DNA of 51,858 nucleotides from an uncultured Eubacteriales bacterium (GTDB lineage: Bacteria; Bacillota; Clostridia; Oscillospirales; Acutalibacteraceae), in assembly GCA_949292775.1 (NCBI GenBank), contig CASFBL010000014.1:1-51858 (forward strand), written 5' to 3'. Each line of letters starts with the position of its first letter. Position 1 is the stretch's first letter. Shown in pieces: positions 32,169 to 41,163 of the stretch. Made by a program: the position numbers and the translations under genes. The notes under the pieces are model-generated. The model searched no databases, was not told the origin of the DNA, and was given only the letters and a program-made list of their open reading frames with translations.

Positions 32169-33344
32169 ATGCAGGAACTGGAACTGAAATACGGCTGTAA
32201 CCCCAACCAAAAGCCGTCAAAAATCTTTATGCAGGACGGGCGCGACCTGCCCATTACCGTTTTAAACGGCAAGCCCGGCTATATTAACTTTTTGGACGCT
32301 TTCAACAGCTGGCAACTGGTGCGCGAGCTTAAAGCTGCGCTGCATTTGCCGGCGGCGGCTTCCTTTAAACATGTCAGCCCAGCGGGCGCGGCAGTGGGAC
32401 TTCCGCTTTCCGACACACTGAAAAAGATTTACTGGGTCGACGACTTGGAGCTTTCTCCGCTTGCCTGCGCTTACGCAAGAGCGCGCGGCACCGACAGAAT
32501 GTCCTCGTTCGGCGACTGGATTGCGCTTTCCGACATCTGCGATGTTCCCACCGCCAAGCTGATTGCGCGTGAAGTGTCTGACGGCATCATCGCGCCCGGC
32601 TACACCGACGAAGCGCTGGAAATTCTCAAGGGCAAACGCAAAGGCACTTACAACATTGTTGCCATCGATGAAAACTATGTGCCCGCCCCCGTGGAACACA
32701 AGGATGTTTTCGGCGTGACCTTTGAGCAAGGCCGCAACGAGCTGAAAATTGACGCAAGCTCGCTTGAAAATATTGTCACCGAAAACAAGGATTTGCCCGA
32801 AAGCGCAAAACGTGATTTGATTATTTCTCTGATTACCCTGAAATACACGCAGTCGAACTCCGTCTGCTATGCCAAAGACGGCCAGACCATCGGCGTGGGC
32901 GCAGGTCAGCAGTCGAGAATCCACTGCACCCGCCTTGCCGGCAACAAAGCGAATATCTGGCATCTCCGCCAGCATCCGAAGGTGCTCGGGCTTGACTTTA
33001 TCGACAGCATCTCCCGCCCGAACCGTGACAACGCAATCGATGTTTACATTTCGGACGAATATGAAGATGTTATCGGCGACGATGTGTGGCAGAACACCTT
33101 TAAGACCCGTCCCGAAGTGCTGACCATAGAAGAAAAACAGGCGTGGCTCTCGCAGTTCCACGATGTTTCGCTCGGCTCGGACGCGTTCTTCCCGTTCGAC
33201 GACAACATTGAGCGCGCAAGACGCAGCGGCGTTTCCTACATCGTTCAGCCCGGCGGCTCTATCCGCGACGACATTGTCATTGACTGCTGCAACAAGCACG
33301 GTCTTGTCATGGCATTCACCGGGATTCGCCTGTTCCATCATTAA
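32169..33344 (+). CDS. AICAR transformylase (stand-alone C-terminal PurH domain)
   Basis: This 391-residue protein is only the formyltransferase half of PurH. It starts LELKYGCNPNQKPS, where the AICARFT domain begins in normal PurH. It contains SFKHVSPAGAAVG (about 65-77, with catalytic K and H), YTQSNSVCYAKDGQTIGVGAGQQSR (a segment near 233-257) and PGGSIRDD near the end. The N-terminal MGS-like cyclohydrolase domain of about 190 residues is absent. The upstream PurO supplies that activity. Confidence 0.95.
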   Translation: MQELELKYGCNPNQKPSKIFMQDGRDLPITVLNGKPGYINFLDAFNSWQLVRELKAALHLPAAASFKHVSPAGAAVGLPLSDTLKKIYWVDDLELSPLACAYARARGTDRMSSFGDWIALSDICDVPTAKLIAREVSDGIIAPGYTDEALEILKGKRKGTYNIVAIDENYVPAPVEHKDVFGVTFEQGRNELKIDASSLENIVTENKDLPESAKRDLIISLITLKYTQSNSVCYAKDGQTIGVGAGQQSRIHCTRLAGNKANIWHLRQHPKVLGLDFIDSISRPNRDNAIDVYISDEYEDVIGDDVWQNTFKTRPEVLTIEEKQAWLSQFHDVSLGSDAFFPFDDNIERARRSGVSYIVQPGGSIRDDIVIDCCNKHGLVMAFTGIRLFHH

Positions 33345-33355
33345 GAAAACTTTGC

Positions 33356-33395
33356 AATACAGGTGTACCATTTTCGGCACACCTGTATTCCCGTT
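33356..33395 (+). terminator. Hairpin between AICAR transformylase and purD
   Basis: AATACAGGTGT (33356-33366) pairs with ACACCTGTATT (33379-33389) around a short loop, followed only by a weak T-run. It may lower purD/purL expression rather than stop it. Confidence 0.5.
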
Positions 33396-33426
33396 TTTGC
33401 ATATCAACAAAGAAAGGTTTTAGAGC

Positions 33427-34704
33427 ATGAAAATTCTGGTTGTCGGCGGTGGCGGCCGCGAACACGCCATTATTAAAAAGTTAAAGGAAAGCCCCAAGGT
33501 AACGGAGATTTTTGCCTGCCCCGGCAACGGCGGCATCGCAAAAGACGCCATCTGTGTGGACATCGGGGCGAAAGATATTCCGGCGATTACCGATTTCGCC
33601 GTGGAAAACAAAATCGATTTCTGCGTTGTCGCGCCGGACGACCCGCTGGTGCTCGGCTGTGTAGACGCGCTCGAAGCAAAAGGCATCCCCTGCTTCGGGC
33701 CCAATAAAGACGCCGCCATTATTGAAGGCAGCAAGGTGTTTTCGAAAAACCTGATGCAGAAATACAACATTCCCACGGCCGACTACGCTGTGTTTGCCGA
33801 CCCTAAGGAAGTTATTGACTATATCCGCCAAAAGAACGAGTTCCCCACCGTCATTAAAGCTGACGGCTTGGCGCTCGGCAAGGGCGTTATAATTGCGCAA
33901 AATCTCGAAGAAGCCGAAGACGCCGTCAAATCTATTATGGAAGACAAAATGTTCGGCGAAAGCGGCAATCATGTTGTCGTCGAAGAATTTTTGACCGGCC
34001 CTGAGGTTTCGGTTTTGGCGTTCACCGACGGCAAAGCGATGGTGCCGATGGTTTCCTCCATGGACCACAAGCGCGCGCTTGACGGCGACCAAGGGCTTAA
34101 CACCGGCGGCATGGGCACGGTGGCGCCGAACCCCTATTACACCAAGGAAGTTGCCGACACCTGCATGGAGACCATTTTCCTGCCGACGATGCGGGCAATG
34201 AACGCCGAGGGCAGAACCTTTAAAGGGTGCTTATATTTCGGCTTGATGCTCACGCCGAAAGGACCGAAGGTCATTGAATACAACTGCCGCTTCGGCGACC
34301 CGGAAACCCAGGTTGTGCTCCCGCTTCTCAAAACCGATTTGCTGACCGTCATGCAGGCAGTGCACGACGAAACGCTTTCTGATCTTTCCGTTGAATTTTC
34401 GGACGATGCCGCGGCGTGCGTGATTATCGCTTCGGGCGGCTATCCGAAAGCTTATCAAAAGGGCTGCGTCATGGAATTCGGCAAATCAGAAGAGCTTTCA
34501 GATGTTATCGTATATCACGCCGGAACGGCGCTGAAAGACGGCAAGCTTGTCACATCCGGCGGCCGTGTGCTCGGCGTAACAGCAACCGGCAAGGATTTAG
34601 AGACTGCGCTTCAAAAAGCCTATGCAGCGGTCGAAGAAATCCACTTTGACGGAGCTTTCCACCGCAAAGATATCGGACAGCGCGCACTTGCAGCGCTCAA
34701 ATAA
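33427..34704 (+). CDS. purD: Phosphoribosylamine-glycine ligase (GAR synthetase)
   Basis: This 425-residue ATP-grasp enzyme couples phosphoribosylamine to glycine. GGGGREHAI (about 7-15), IKADGLALGKGV (about 144-155), NTGGMGTVAP (about 227-236) and EYNCRFGDPETQ (about 282-293) are the conserved PurD segments. Length is normal. It follows the hairpin at 33356-33395 and precedes purL by 10 bp. Confidence 0.97.
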   Translation: MKILVVGGGGREHAIIKKLKESPKVTEIFACPGNGGIAKDAICVDIGAKDIPAITDFAVENKIDFCVVAPDDPLVLGCVDALEAKGIPCFGPNKDAAIIEGSKVFSKNLMQKYNIPTADYAVFADPKEVIDYIRQKNEFPTVIKADGLALGKGVIIAQNLEEAEDAVKSIMEDKMFGESGNHVVVEEFLTGPEVSVLAFTDGKAMVPMVSSMDHKRALDGDQGLNTGGMGTVAPNPYYTKEVADTCMETIFLPTMRAMNAEGRTFKGCLYFGLMLTPKGPKVIEYNCRFGDPETQVVLPLLKTDLLTVMQAVHDETLSDLSVEFSDDAAACVIIASGGYPKAYQKGCVMEFGKSEELSDVIVYHAGTALKDGKLVTSGGRVLGVTATGKDLETALQKAYAAVEEIHFDGAFHRKDIGQRALAALK

Positions 34705-34714
34705 GGAGGTCAAC

Positions 34715-37700
34715 ATGGTTTACAGAATTTATGTGGAAAAGAAAAAGAAGTTTGCGGATGAGGCGGCCTCGCTGCTTTCCGACATTCGCTCACTTTTAAT
34801 GATTGACACGGTCACTGACCTTCGCCTTTTCAACCGCTATGATGTGGAAAACATTGACGAGGCGCTGTTTAAGCAATGTGAAAAGACGGTGTTTTCCGAG
34901 CCACAGCTCGACAACACTTATGCACACCTGCCGCAGACCGACGCCATTGTGTTCGCAACGGAATATCTGCCCGGTCAGTTTGACCAGCGTGCAGATTCCT
35001 GCGCGCAGTGCATTCAGTTCGTTTCACAGGGCGACAAACCGCTGGTACGCACCGCGAAAGTCTATATGATTTTCGGCAAGGTCACGCCCGCGCAGCTGGA
35101 CGCCATTAAAAAATATGTTATCAACCCCGTGGAAAGCCGCGAAGCTTCTCTTGACCGCGTTGAAACGCTGAATGTGCCTTATGACATTCCCACCGAAGTG
35201 GAAACGCTTGACGGCTTCACCTCGCTTTCCAAAGCGGAGCTTGCCGATTTCGTGCAGAAATATGCACTCGCCATGGACAACGCGGACATTGCTTTCTGTC
35301 AGGATTATTTCAAAAGCGAACACCGCGACCCCACCATTACGGAAATCCGCATGATTGACACCTACTGGTCTGACCACTGCCGTCACACCACCTTCTTAAC
35401 AACAATTGACGGCGTGGAAATTCACGACCCGGCGGTGCAGAAAGCATACGACCGCTATGTGGCAATCCGCAAGGAATTAGGGCGCACAAAGCCGCAAAAC
35501 CTCATGGATTTGGCTACAATCGGCGCACGGTATCTGAAATACACCGGCCAGCTGAAAAATTTGGATGAATCTGAAGAAATTAACGCCTGCACCGTAAAAA
35601 TCAAAGTCGATGTTGACGGCAAAGACGAAGACTGGCTGTTCCTGTTTAAAAACGAAACGCACAACCACCCGACCGAAATCGAGCCGTTCGGCGGTGCGGC
35701 GACCTGCATCGGCGGCGCGATTCGTGACCCGCTGTCAGGCCGCGGCTATGTATATCAGGCAATGCGCGTGACCGGTGCGGCTGACCCGTTAAAGCCGGTC
35801 AAAGACACCATGCCCGGTAAACTGCCGCAAAGAAAGCTTGTCACCACCGCGGCGGCGGGCTACAGCTCCTACGGCAACCAAATCGGTCTTGCTACGGGGC
35901 AGGTCGATGAAATTTATCACCCCGGCTATGTCGCCAAGCGCATGGAAATCGGCGCGGTCGTGGGTGCGGCGCCGGCGGGAAATGTACGCCGCGAAGTGCC
36001 GGTTCCGGGCGACATCATTGTATTGCTCGGCGGCAGAACCGGCCGTGACGGCTGCGGTGGTGCAACCGGCTCGTCCAAATCCCACAAGCTTTCTTCTCTC
36101 GAGCAGTGCGGCGCAGAAGTTCAAAAAGGTAATGCGCCCGAAGAGCGCAAGCTCCAAAGACTGTTCCGCAACCCCGAAGCGACCCGTCTTATCAAGCGCT
36201 GCAATGACTTCGGCGCGGGCGGCGTTTCCGTTGCCATTGGCGAGCTTGCCGACGGGCTGCACATCGATTTGAACAAAGTCCCGAAGAAATATGAAGGCCT
36301 TGACGGCACAGAACTTGCCATTTCCGAATCGCAGGAACGCATGGCTGTCGTGCTGGCGGCTGATGATGTCGATGCGTTTATGGCGCTTGCAGCGGCGGAA
36401 AATCTCGAAGCGACTGTCGTTGCCGAGGTCACTGAAAACCCGCGGCTCACCATGGAATGGAACGGCAAGAAAATTGTCGATATTTCGCGCGATTTCCTGA
36501 ACTCCAACGGTGCTGAAAAGCACACCCGCGTGCTTGTAGAGGCGGCACAGCCTTTTGAAAAGGCTGTTGAGGGCAAAACCAATGCCGAGAAATTCCGTGC
36601 ACTCGCCGATGACCTCAATGTCTGCTCGAAACGCGGCCTTGCAGAACGCTTCGACTCGACCATCGGTGCAAACACCGTTTTAATGCCGTTCGGCGGCAAA
36701 TATCAGCTCACCCCGGCGCAGGCAATGGCGGCAAAAATCCCGGTTCTTAACAAAGACACCAAGACCTGCTCGGTAATGGCTTGGGGCTACAATCCGTTTA
36801 TCACCGAGAAAAACCAGTTCCTCGGCGCGTATTATGCGGTCGTGGAATCGGTTTCCAAGCTGATTGCAACCGGTGCGGACCTTGACACCTGCTATTTGAC
36901 TTTCCAGGAATATTTTGAGCGCATGACTGCGGACGCTTCCCGCTGGGGCAAACCGTCGGCAGCGCTGCTCGGCGCACTGACCGCACAGCTGGAACTGGGC
37001 ATTGCTTCCATAGGCGGCAAAGACTCGATGAGCGGTACATTTGAAGACATTGATGTGCCCCCGACGCTGGTTTCCTTTGCGGTTTCTGTCTGCAATTCAG
37101 ACAACATTCTTTCCCCTGAATTCAAACTGCCTGCGTCTAAGCTTTACTATATCGCACCCGAAAAGAACGCAGACGGCACCTTGAACACCGAAAGCCTGCT
37201 TGCAGTTTACCGCAAGGTAGCAAAACTCATTGCCGACAAGAAAGTGCTCTCCTGCTTCACACCGACCTACGGCGGCATTGCCGAGGGTCTTATGAAAGCG
37301 GCGTTCGGCAACCACATCGGCTTTAAGCTGGACCGCAGCTTCCCGCAGGCTGCACTTTACAGCTATGATTACGGCGCGTTTGTTCTGGAAGCTTCCGAAG
37401 AACTCGACGGACTCACACTTCTCGGCGAAACCACCTATGACTATGCGCTGAAAATCGGTATTGAAACCATTGATTTAAGCGAGCTTTCCGACATTTACGA
37501 AAACAAGCTTGAAAGCGTGTTCGCCTGCAATAAGCCGACAAGCAGTAAGCCGGTTGAGCCCATTTCTTATGAAGCAAAAACACGCGTCGCACCGAAAATC
37601 GGCGTAGCAAAGCCCAAAGTGCTTATCCCCGTGTTCCCCGGCACCAACTGCGAGTATGACACGGCGCGGGCGCTTACCTGGGCGGGTGCAGAGCCGAAAA

Positions 37701-38410
37701 TCATGGTCATTCGCAACCTGTCTGCACGCGACATTGCCGAAAGCGTGGAAGCCTTTGCGAAAGAACTGCGCGACAGCCAGATTGTCTTTGTGCCCGGCGG
37801 CTTCTCCGGCGGCGACGAGCCGGACGGCAGCGGTAAATTCATTACCGCGTTCTTCCGCAGCCCCGCGGTGACCGAAGAAGTCCACAAGCTGTTGAAAGAG
37901 CGCGACGGCTTGATGGCAGGTATCTGCAACGGCTTCCAGGCGCTTATCAAGCTCGGTCTTGTGCCTTACGGCGAAATCATCGAGCCGAACGCCGACACCC
38001 CGACCCTGACCTTCAACACCATTGGCCGCCACCAGTCAAGACTGGTCAACACTCGCGTGGCTTCCAACAAATCCCCGTGGCTTTCCGCGAGTTCTGTCGG
38101 CGACATCCACACCGTTCCGATTTCCCACGGTGAAGGTAGATTTGTCTGCCCGCCCGAGCTGCTGAAACAGCTTATCGACAACGGTCAGATTGCAACGCAG
38201 TATGTGGACGAAAACGGCAACCCCACCATGGAGATTCGTTACAACCCGAACGGCTCTGACCTCGCGATTGAGGGCATCACCTCCCCCGACGGCCGCGTCT
38301 TCGGCAAAATGGGTCACTCTGAGCGGTATTCGGACAATGTTTATAAAAATGTGGACGGCATCAAAAACAACGGCATGTTTAAAAACGCTGTCGATTACTT
38401 TAAAATCTGA
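34715..38410 (+). CDS. purL: FGAM synthase, single-chain with C-terminal glutaminase
   Basis: This 1231-residue protein converts FGAR to FGAM and carries its own glutaminase, so no separate PurQ/PurS is needed. The synthetase part contains ETHNHPTEIEPFGGAATCIG (about 311-330). The C-terminal class I glutaminase has PGTNCEYDTA (about 973-982) and GICNGFQALI with its nucleophile cysteine (about 1070-1079). I chose the ATG at 34715 because AAGGAGGTCAAC precedes it; the longer frame at 34622 runs through the end of purD. It is the last purine gene before a strong terminator. Confidence 0.97.
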   Translation: MVYRIYVEKKKKFADEAASLLSDIRSLLMIDTVTDLRLFNRYDVENIDEALFKQCEKTVFSEPQLDNTYAHLPQTDAIVFATEYLPGQFDQRADSCAQCIQFVSQGDKPLVRTAKVYMIFGKVTPAQLDAIKKYVINPVESREASLDRVETLNVPYDIPTEVETLDGFTSLSKAELADFVQKYALAMDNADIAFCQDYFKSEHRDPTITEIRMIDTYWSDHCRHTTFLTTIDGVEIHDPAVQKAYDRYVAIRKELGRTKPQNLMDLATIGARYLKYTGQLKNLDESEEINACTVKIKVDVDGKDEDWLFLFKNETHNHPTEIEPFGGAATCIGGAIRDPLSGRGYVYQAMRVTGAADPLKPVKDTMPGKLPQRKLVTTAAAGYSSYGNQIGLATGQVDEIYHPGYVAKRMEIGAVVGAAPAGNVRREVPVPGDIIVLLGGRTGRDGCGGATGSSKSHKLSSLEQCGAEVQKGNAPEERKLQRLFRNPEATRLIKRCNDFGAGGVSVAIGELADGLHIDLNKVPKKYEGLDGTELAISESQERMAVVLAADDVDAFMALAAAENLEATVVAEVTENPRLTMEWNGKKIVDISRDFLNSNGAEKHTRVLVEAAQPFEKAVEGKTNAEKFRALADDLNVCSKRGLAERFDSTIGANTVLMPFGGKYQLTPAQAMAAKIPVLNKDTKTCSVMAWGYNPFITEKNQFLGAYYAVVESVSKLIATGADLDTCYLTFQEYFERMTADASRWGKPSAALLGALTAQLELGIASIGGKDSMSGTFEDIDVPPTLVSFAVSVCNSDNILSPEFKLPASKLYYIAPEKNADGTLNTESLLAVYRKVAKLIADKKVLSCFTPTYGGIAEGLMKAAFGNHIGFKLDRSFPQAALYSYDYGAFVLEASEELDGLTLLGETTYDYALKIGIETIDLSELSDIYENKLESVFACNKPTSSKPVEPISYEAKTRVAPKIGVAKPKVLIPVFPGTNCEYDTARALTWAGAEPKIMVIRNLSARDIAESVEAFAKELRDSQIVFVPGGFSGGDEPDGSGKFITAFFRSPAVTEEVHKLLKERDGLMAGICNGFQALIKLGLVPYGEIIEPNADTPTLTFNTIGRHQSRLVNTRVASNKSPWLSASSVGDIHTVPISHGEGRFVCPPELLKQLIDNGQIATQYVDENGNPTMEIRYNPNGSDLAIEGITSPDGRVFGKMGHSERYSDNVYKNVDGIKNNGMFKNAVDYFKI

Positions 38411-38426
38411 CGCTTACAGCACACAG

Positions 38427-38467
38427 AAAACCCCGCCTTTCCTTCTTCGGAAAGGCGGGGTTTTTGT
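38427..38467 (+). terminator. Terminator at the end of the purine operon
   Basis: CCCCGCCTTTCC (38431-38442) pairs perfectly with GGAAAGGCGGGG (38449-38460) and is followed by TTTTT. A-rich sequence on the other side allows bidirectional use with the convergent genes to the right. Confidence 0.92.
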
Positions 38468-38484
38468 TTCATGCGGATTTTATT

Positions 38485-38931
38485 TTAGGCACTCGGCAAA
38501 GCTTCGAGGGTGTTTTCTTTTTCCACCCACTCGGTTTTTACACTGTCGCCGTCAGCAAACACCCAAAGTTCCACGGTCTTTTCGCCTGCCGGCAGATATG
38601 CGCCGCCGCTTTCAGCCGTGGCGTTATGCATGAGCTCGGTGCGGATTTCCACCACCGACAAATGCGTGGTTTCGGACACAACGCGAATATGGTTGAAATG
38701 TAAAATATCCTGCTCATAATACGGCTCAAACTGCGCGAGATAGTCGGCGACTTCCCGGTTGAGTGCCGCTTTGCAATCTTCACCGCCGCGTACGCGCGCC
38801 GCTTCCAACGAGGACACACCAACCTCCCACTGCACCGCCTTGGATGCGGGCAGATGCGGCCAAAGCGCCAGCGCGCCGACCAGCAGCACCTGCACAACAA
38901 GAATTGCTGTAAAAATTTTTACCCCTTTCAT
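38485..38931 (-). CDS. Membrane-anchored protein of unknown function (1)
   Basis: This 148-residue protein has one N-terminal hydrophobic segment (IFTAILVVQVLLVGALALW, about 6-24), so it is probably anchored with the rest outside the cell. The soluble part has mixed alpha/beta character and no family I recognise. It overlaps its upstream neighbour by 4 bp (ATGA). Both are short proteins of the same layout, so they may work as a pair. The 3' end lies beyond the purine terminator and converges on it. Confidence 0.7.
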   Translation of the reverse strand: MKGVKIFTAILVVQVLLVGALALWPHLPASKAVQWEVGVSSLEAARVRGGEDCKAALNREVADYLAQFEPYYEQDILHFNHIRVVSETTHLSVVEIRTELMHNATAESGGAYLPAGEKTVELWVFADGDSVKTEWVEKENTLEALPSA

Positions 38932-39389
38932 TGCGCCGCCTCCTCACTGACATTTTTTACAAGTACCTGCGGCTCTTTTCCGGTCACGACCCAAACTTCC
39001 CAAACAGCACCATTTTGTGCGCCGGAAATGGAATAGCAGAAATCGTCGCCGGCAGAGGCAAGCTGCGTCAAAACAATTTCTGTGTCCGCGCCGTTTTCCC
39101 GAAGATACTGTGAAGAAACGGTCTGCAAGGTCTCCTGCAAATACTTGTCCGCTACCGCGCGCGTACCCTTTGCCAGGCCGTCGCGCGCCGTAAAGCGATA
39201 AAGCGCCGGTTCATAGGCGCGAATTGTCGCCGCCTGCATACCGCCGTCTGCCGTTTGAAATGTCGCCGCCGCGTTTTCCGAAACGCGCATACCGATTGGC
39301 AGCTGCGGCACGAGCAACGAAAGCAAAACGGCAAACAGTAAAATCTGTGCCAAAACAAGGCAGATTTTTACACTTCTTTTCATCCTCAT
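38928..39389 (-). CDS. Membrane-anchored protein of unknown function (2)
   Basis: This 153-residue protein has an N-terminal hydrophobic segment (VLAQILLFAVLLSLLVPQL, about 12-30) after a basic start. The extracellular part shows an alternating pattern similar in layout to the next gene (38485-38931), though clear homology between the two cannot be established by eye. The ATG has an AAGGAG site upstream. The two genes form a small operon between the purine and DUF1846 units. Function unknown. Confidence 0.7.
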   Translation of the reverse strand: MRMKRSVKICLVLAQILLFAVLLSLLVPQLPIGMRVSENAAATFQTADGGMQAATIRAYEPALYRFTARDGLAKGTRAVADKYLQETLQTVSSQYLRENGADTEIVLTQLASAGDDFCYSISGAQNGAVWEVWVVTGKEPQVLVKNVSEEAAQ

Positions 39390-39530
39390 AAACCCAACTC
39401 CTTCCTTTTTGCAGAAAGCCGCAGCGGGCTCCCTGAAAGAAAACTATACCATGGTTTACACGGCACTGTCAACATTTTCCCAGTTCTCCTGCGCCTGCCG
39501 GAAATTTCTGAAATAATCTGCACGCGCCCC

Positions 39531-39559
39531 TTGATTTTTGAAAAATGTTCCTTTATAAT
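39531..39559 (+). promoter_or_regulatory. Promoter of the DUF1846 gene
   Basis: TTGATT (39531-39536) and a perfect TATAAT (39554-39559) are spaced by exactly 17 bp. The expected transcript starts near 39566, directly at a hairpin. Confidence 0.75.
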
Positions 39560-39569
39560 AAATAGTGTC

Positions 39570-39618
39570 ACACTTCGGAGTTGTGGTGTCGCCACCGCCG
39601 GAAGTGTGTTTTTTATTT
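39570..39618 (+). terminator. 5' leader hairpin with T-run before the DUF1846 gene
   Basis: CACACTTC (39570-39577) pairs with GAAGTGTG (39600-39607) at the base of a hairpin and is followed by TTTTTTATTTT. It starts a few nt after the predicted transcription start, so the whole leader is a terminator-like structure. Confidence 0.6.
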
Positions 39619-39648
39619 TGGATTTGGAAAATTTGGGAGAACGAGAAA

Positions 39649-41130
39649 GTGAAAATTGGGTTTGACAACGACAAATATTTGAAAACGCAGTCCGAGCATA
39701 TCCGCTCACGCATCAACGCGTTCGGCGGCAAGCTGTATCTGGAATTCGGCGGCAAAATTTTTGACGATTATCATGCGTCGCGCGTGCTGCCCGGCTTTTT
39801 GCCCGACAGCAAAATGAAAATGCTTTTGGAGCTTCGGGACGAGGCGGAAATCATCATCGCAATCAACGCAAACGACATTGAAAAAAGCAAGGTGCGCGGC
39901 GACATCGGCATCACCTATGATCAGGATATTTTGCGTCTGCTTGACACTTACGCCGCATTTGGCCTTCCGGTATGCGGCGTGGTCATGACGCAATACGGCG
40001 CGCAGTCCTCGGCAGTTGCGTTTGAAGAAAAGCTCCACAAGCTTGGTGTGCGCGTTTGGCGGCATTACACGATTGAGGGCTACCCTGCAAACATCCCGCT
40101 GATTGTCAGCGATGAGGGTTTTGGCAAAAACGATTACATTGAGACGACGCGTTCTTTGGTTGTTGTGACCGCACCGGGACCGGGCAGCGGTAAAATGGCG
40201 GTCTGCCTTTCCCAGCTTTATCACGAGCACAAACGCGGCATTCAGGCGGGCTATGCCAAATTTGAAACTTTCCCCATTTGGAATCTGCCTCTAAAGCACC
40301 CGGTCAATCTTGCTTATGAAGCGGCGACAACTGATTTGAACGATGTAAATATGATTGACCCGTTCCATTTGGAGGCTTATGGTAAAACCACGGTCAACTA
40401 TAACCGCGACATTGAAATTTTCCCGGTGCTCAACACCATTTTCGAGCAAATCTATGGTACCTCTCCCTATAAATCACCGACCGACATGGGCGTCAACATG
40501 GCGGGCAATTGCATTATTGATGACACTGTTGTCTGCGAAGCTTCCAAGCAGGAAGTTATCCGACGCTATTACAAAGCGCTGGTCGCTGCAAAAAACGGCG
40601 AAAATGTGGGGAACCAGATTTTGTCTTTGGACCTTTTGATGAAGCAGCTTGAAATTACACCCACCTACCGCAAATGTGTGCAAAAGGCGTTGGATGTTGC
40701 GGAACGCACCGGCGAACCGGCGGCAGCTATGGAGCTGGACGACGGCCGCATTGTCACCGGTAAAACGAGTGATCTTTTAGGCGCCTCCTCAGCGCTGATT
40801 CTGAACGCTTTAAAAGCGCTTGCCGGCATCAATGATGACATTGATTTGGTTTCGCCGGTCGTTATCGGCCCGATTCAGGATTTGAAAGTCAACCACCTTG
40901 GCAATAAAAACCCGCGCCTGCACACCGATGAAGTGCTTTTGGCGCTTTCCATTTCAGCGGCAACCAACCCGACAGCCGAAAAAGCCATGCAGGCGCTTGA
41001 ACGCTTGCGCGGCTGTGAAATGCATTCCACAGTCATTTTGGCCGATGTGGACATGCACACCTTCTCAAAGCTCGGCGTGCATGTGACCTGTGAGCCAACG
41101 CGGCAGACAAAAGCGTTGTATCACAAATAA
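39649..41130 (+). CDS. DUF1846 family protein
   Basis: This 493-residue protein matches DUF1846, a conserved Firmicutes family. The pattern KIGFDNDKYLKTQSEHI near the start and YGAQSSAVAFEEKLH and PGPGSGKMAVCLSQLYHE (a segment near 180-198) are recognisable. The GPGSGK stretch looks like a phosphate-binding loop, but the family's reaction is not established to my knowledge. I chose the GTG at 39649 after GGGAG; the longer frame starts in the leader hairpin. It is followed by pyrG with a 33-nt gap, so they may be co-transcribed. Confidence 0.9.
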   Translation: MKIGFDNDKYLKTQSEHIRSRINAFGGKLYLEFGGKIFDDYHASRVLPGFLPDSKMKMLLELRDEAEIIIAINANDIEKSKVRGDIGITYDQDILRLLDTYAAFGLPVCGVVMTQYGAQSSAVAFEEKLHKLGVRVWRHYTIEGYPANIPLIVSDEGFGKNDYIETTRSLVVVTAPGPGSGKMAVCLSQLYHEHKRGIQAGYAKFETFPIWNLPLKHPVNLAYEAATTDLNDVNMIDPFHLEAYGKTTVNYNRDIEIFPVLNTIFEQIYGTSPYKSPTDMGVNMAGNCIIDDTVVCEASKQEVIRRYYKALVAAKNGENVGNQILSLDLLMKQLEITPTYRKCVQKALDVAERTGEPAAAMELDDGRIVTGKTSDLLGASSALILNALKALAGINDDIDLVSPVVIGPIQDLKVNHLGNKNPRLHTDEVLLALSISAATNPTAEKAMQALERLRGCEMHSTVILADVDMHTFSKLGVHVTCEPTRQTKALYHK

Positions 41131-41163
41131 CTTCGTATTCTCATTCCCAAAGGAGTCTTGTTT

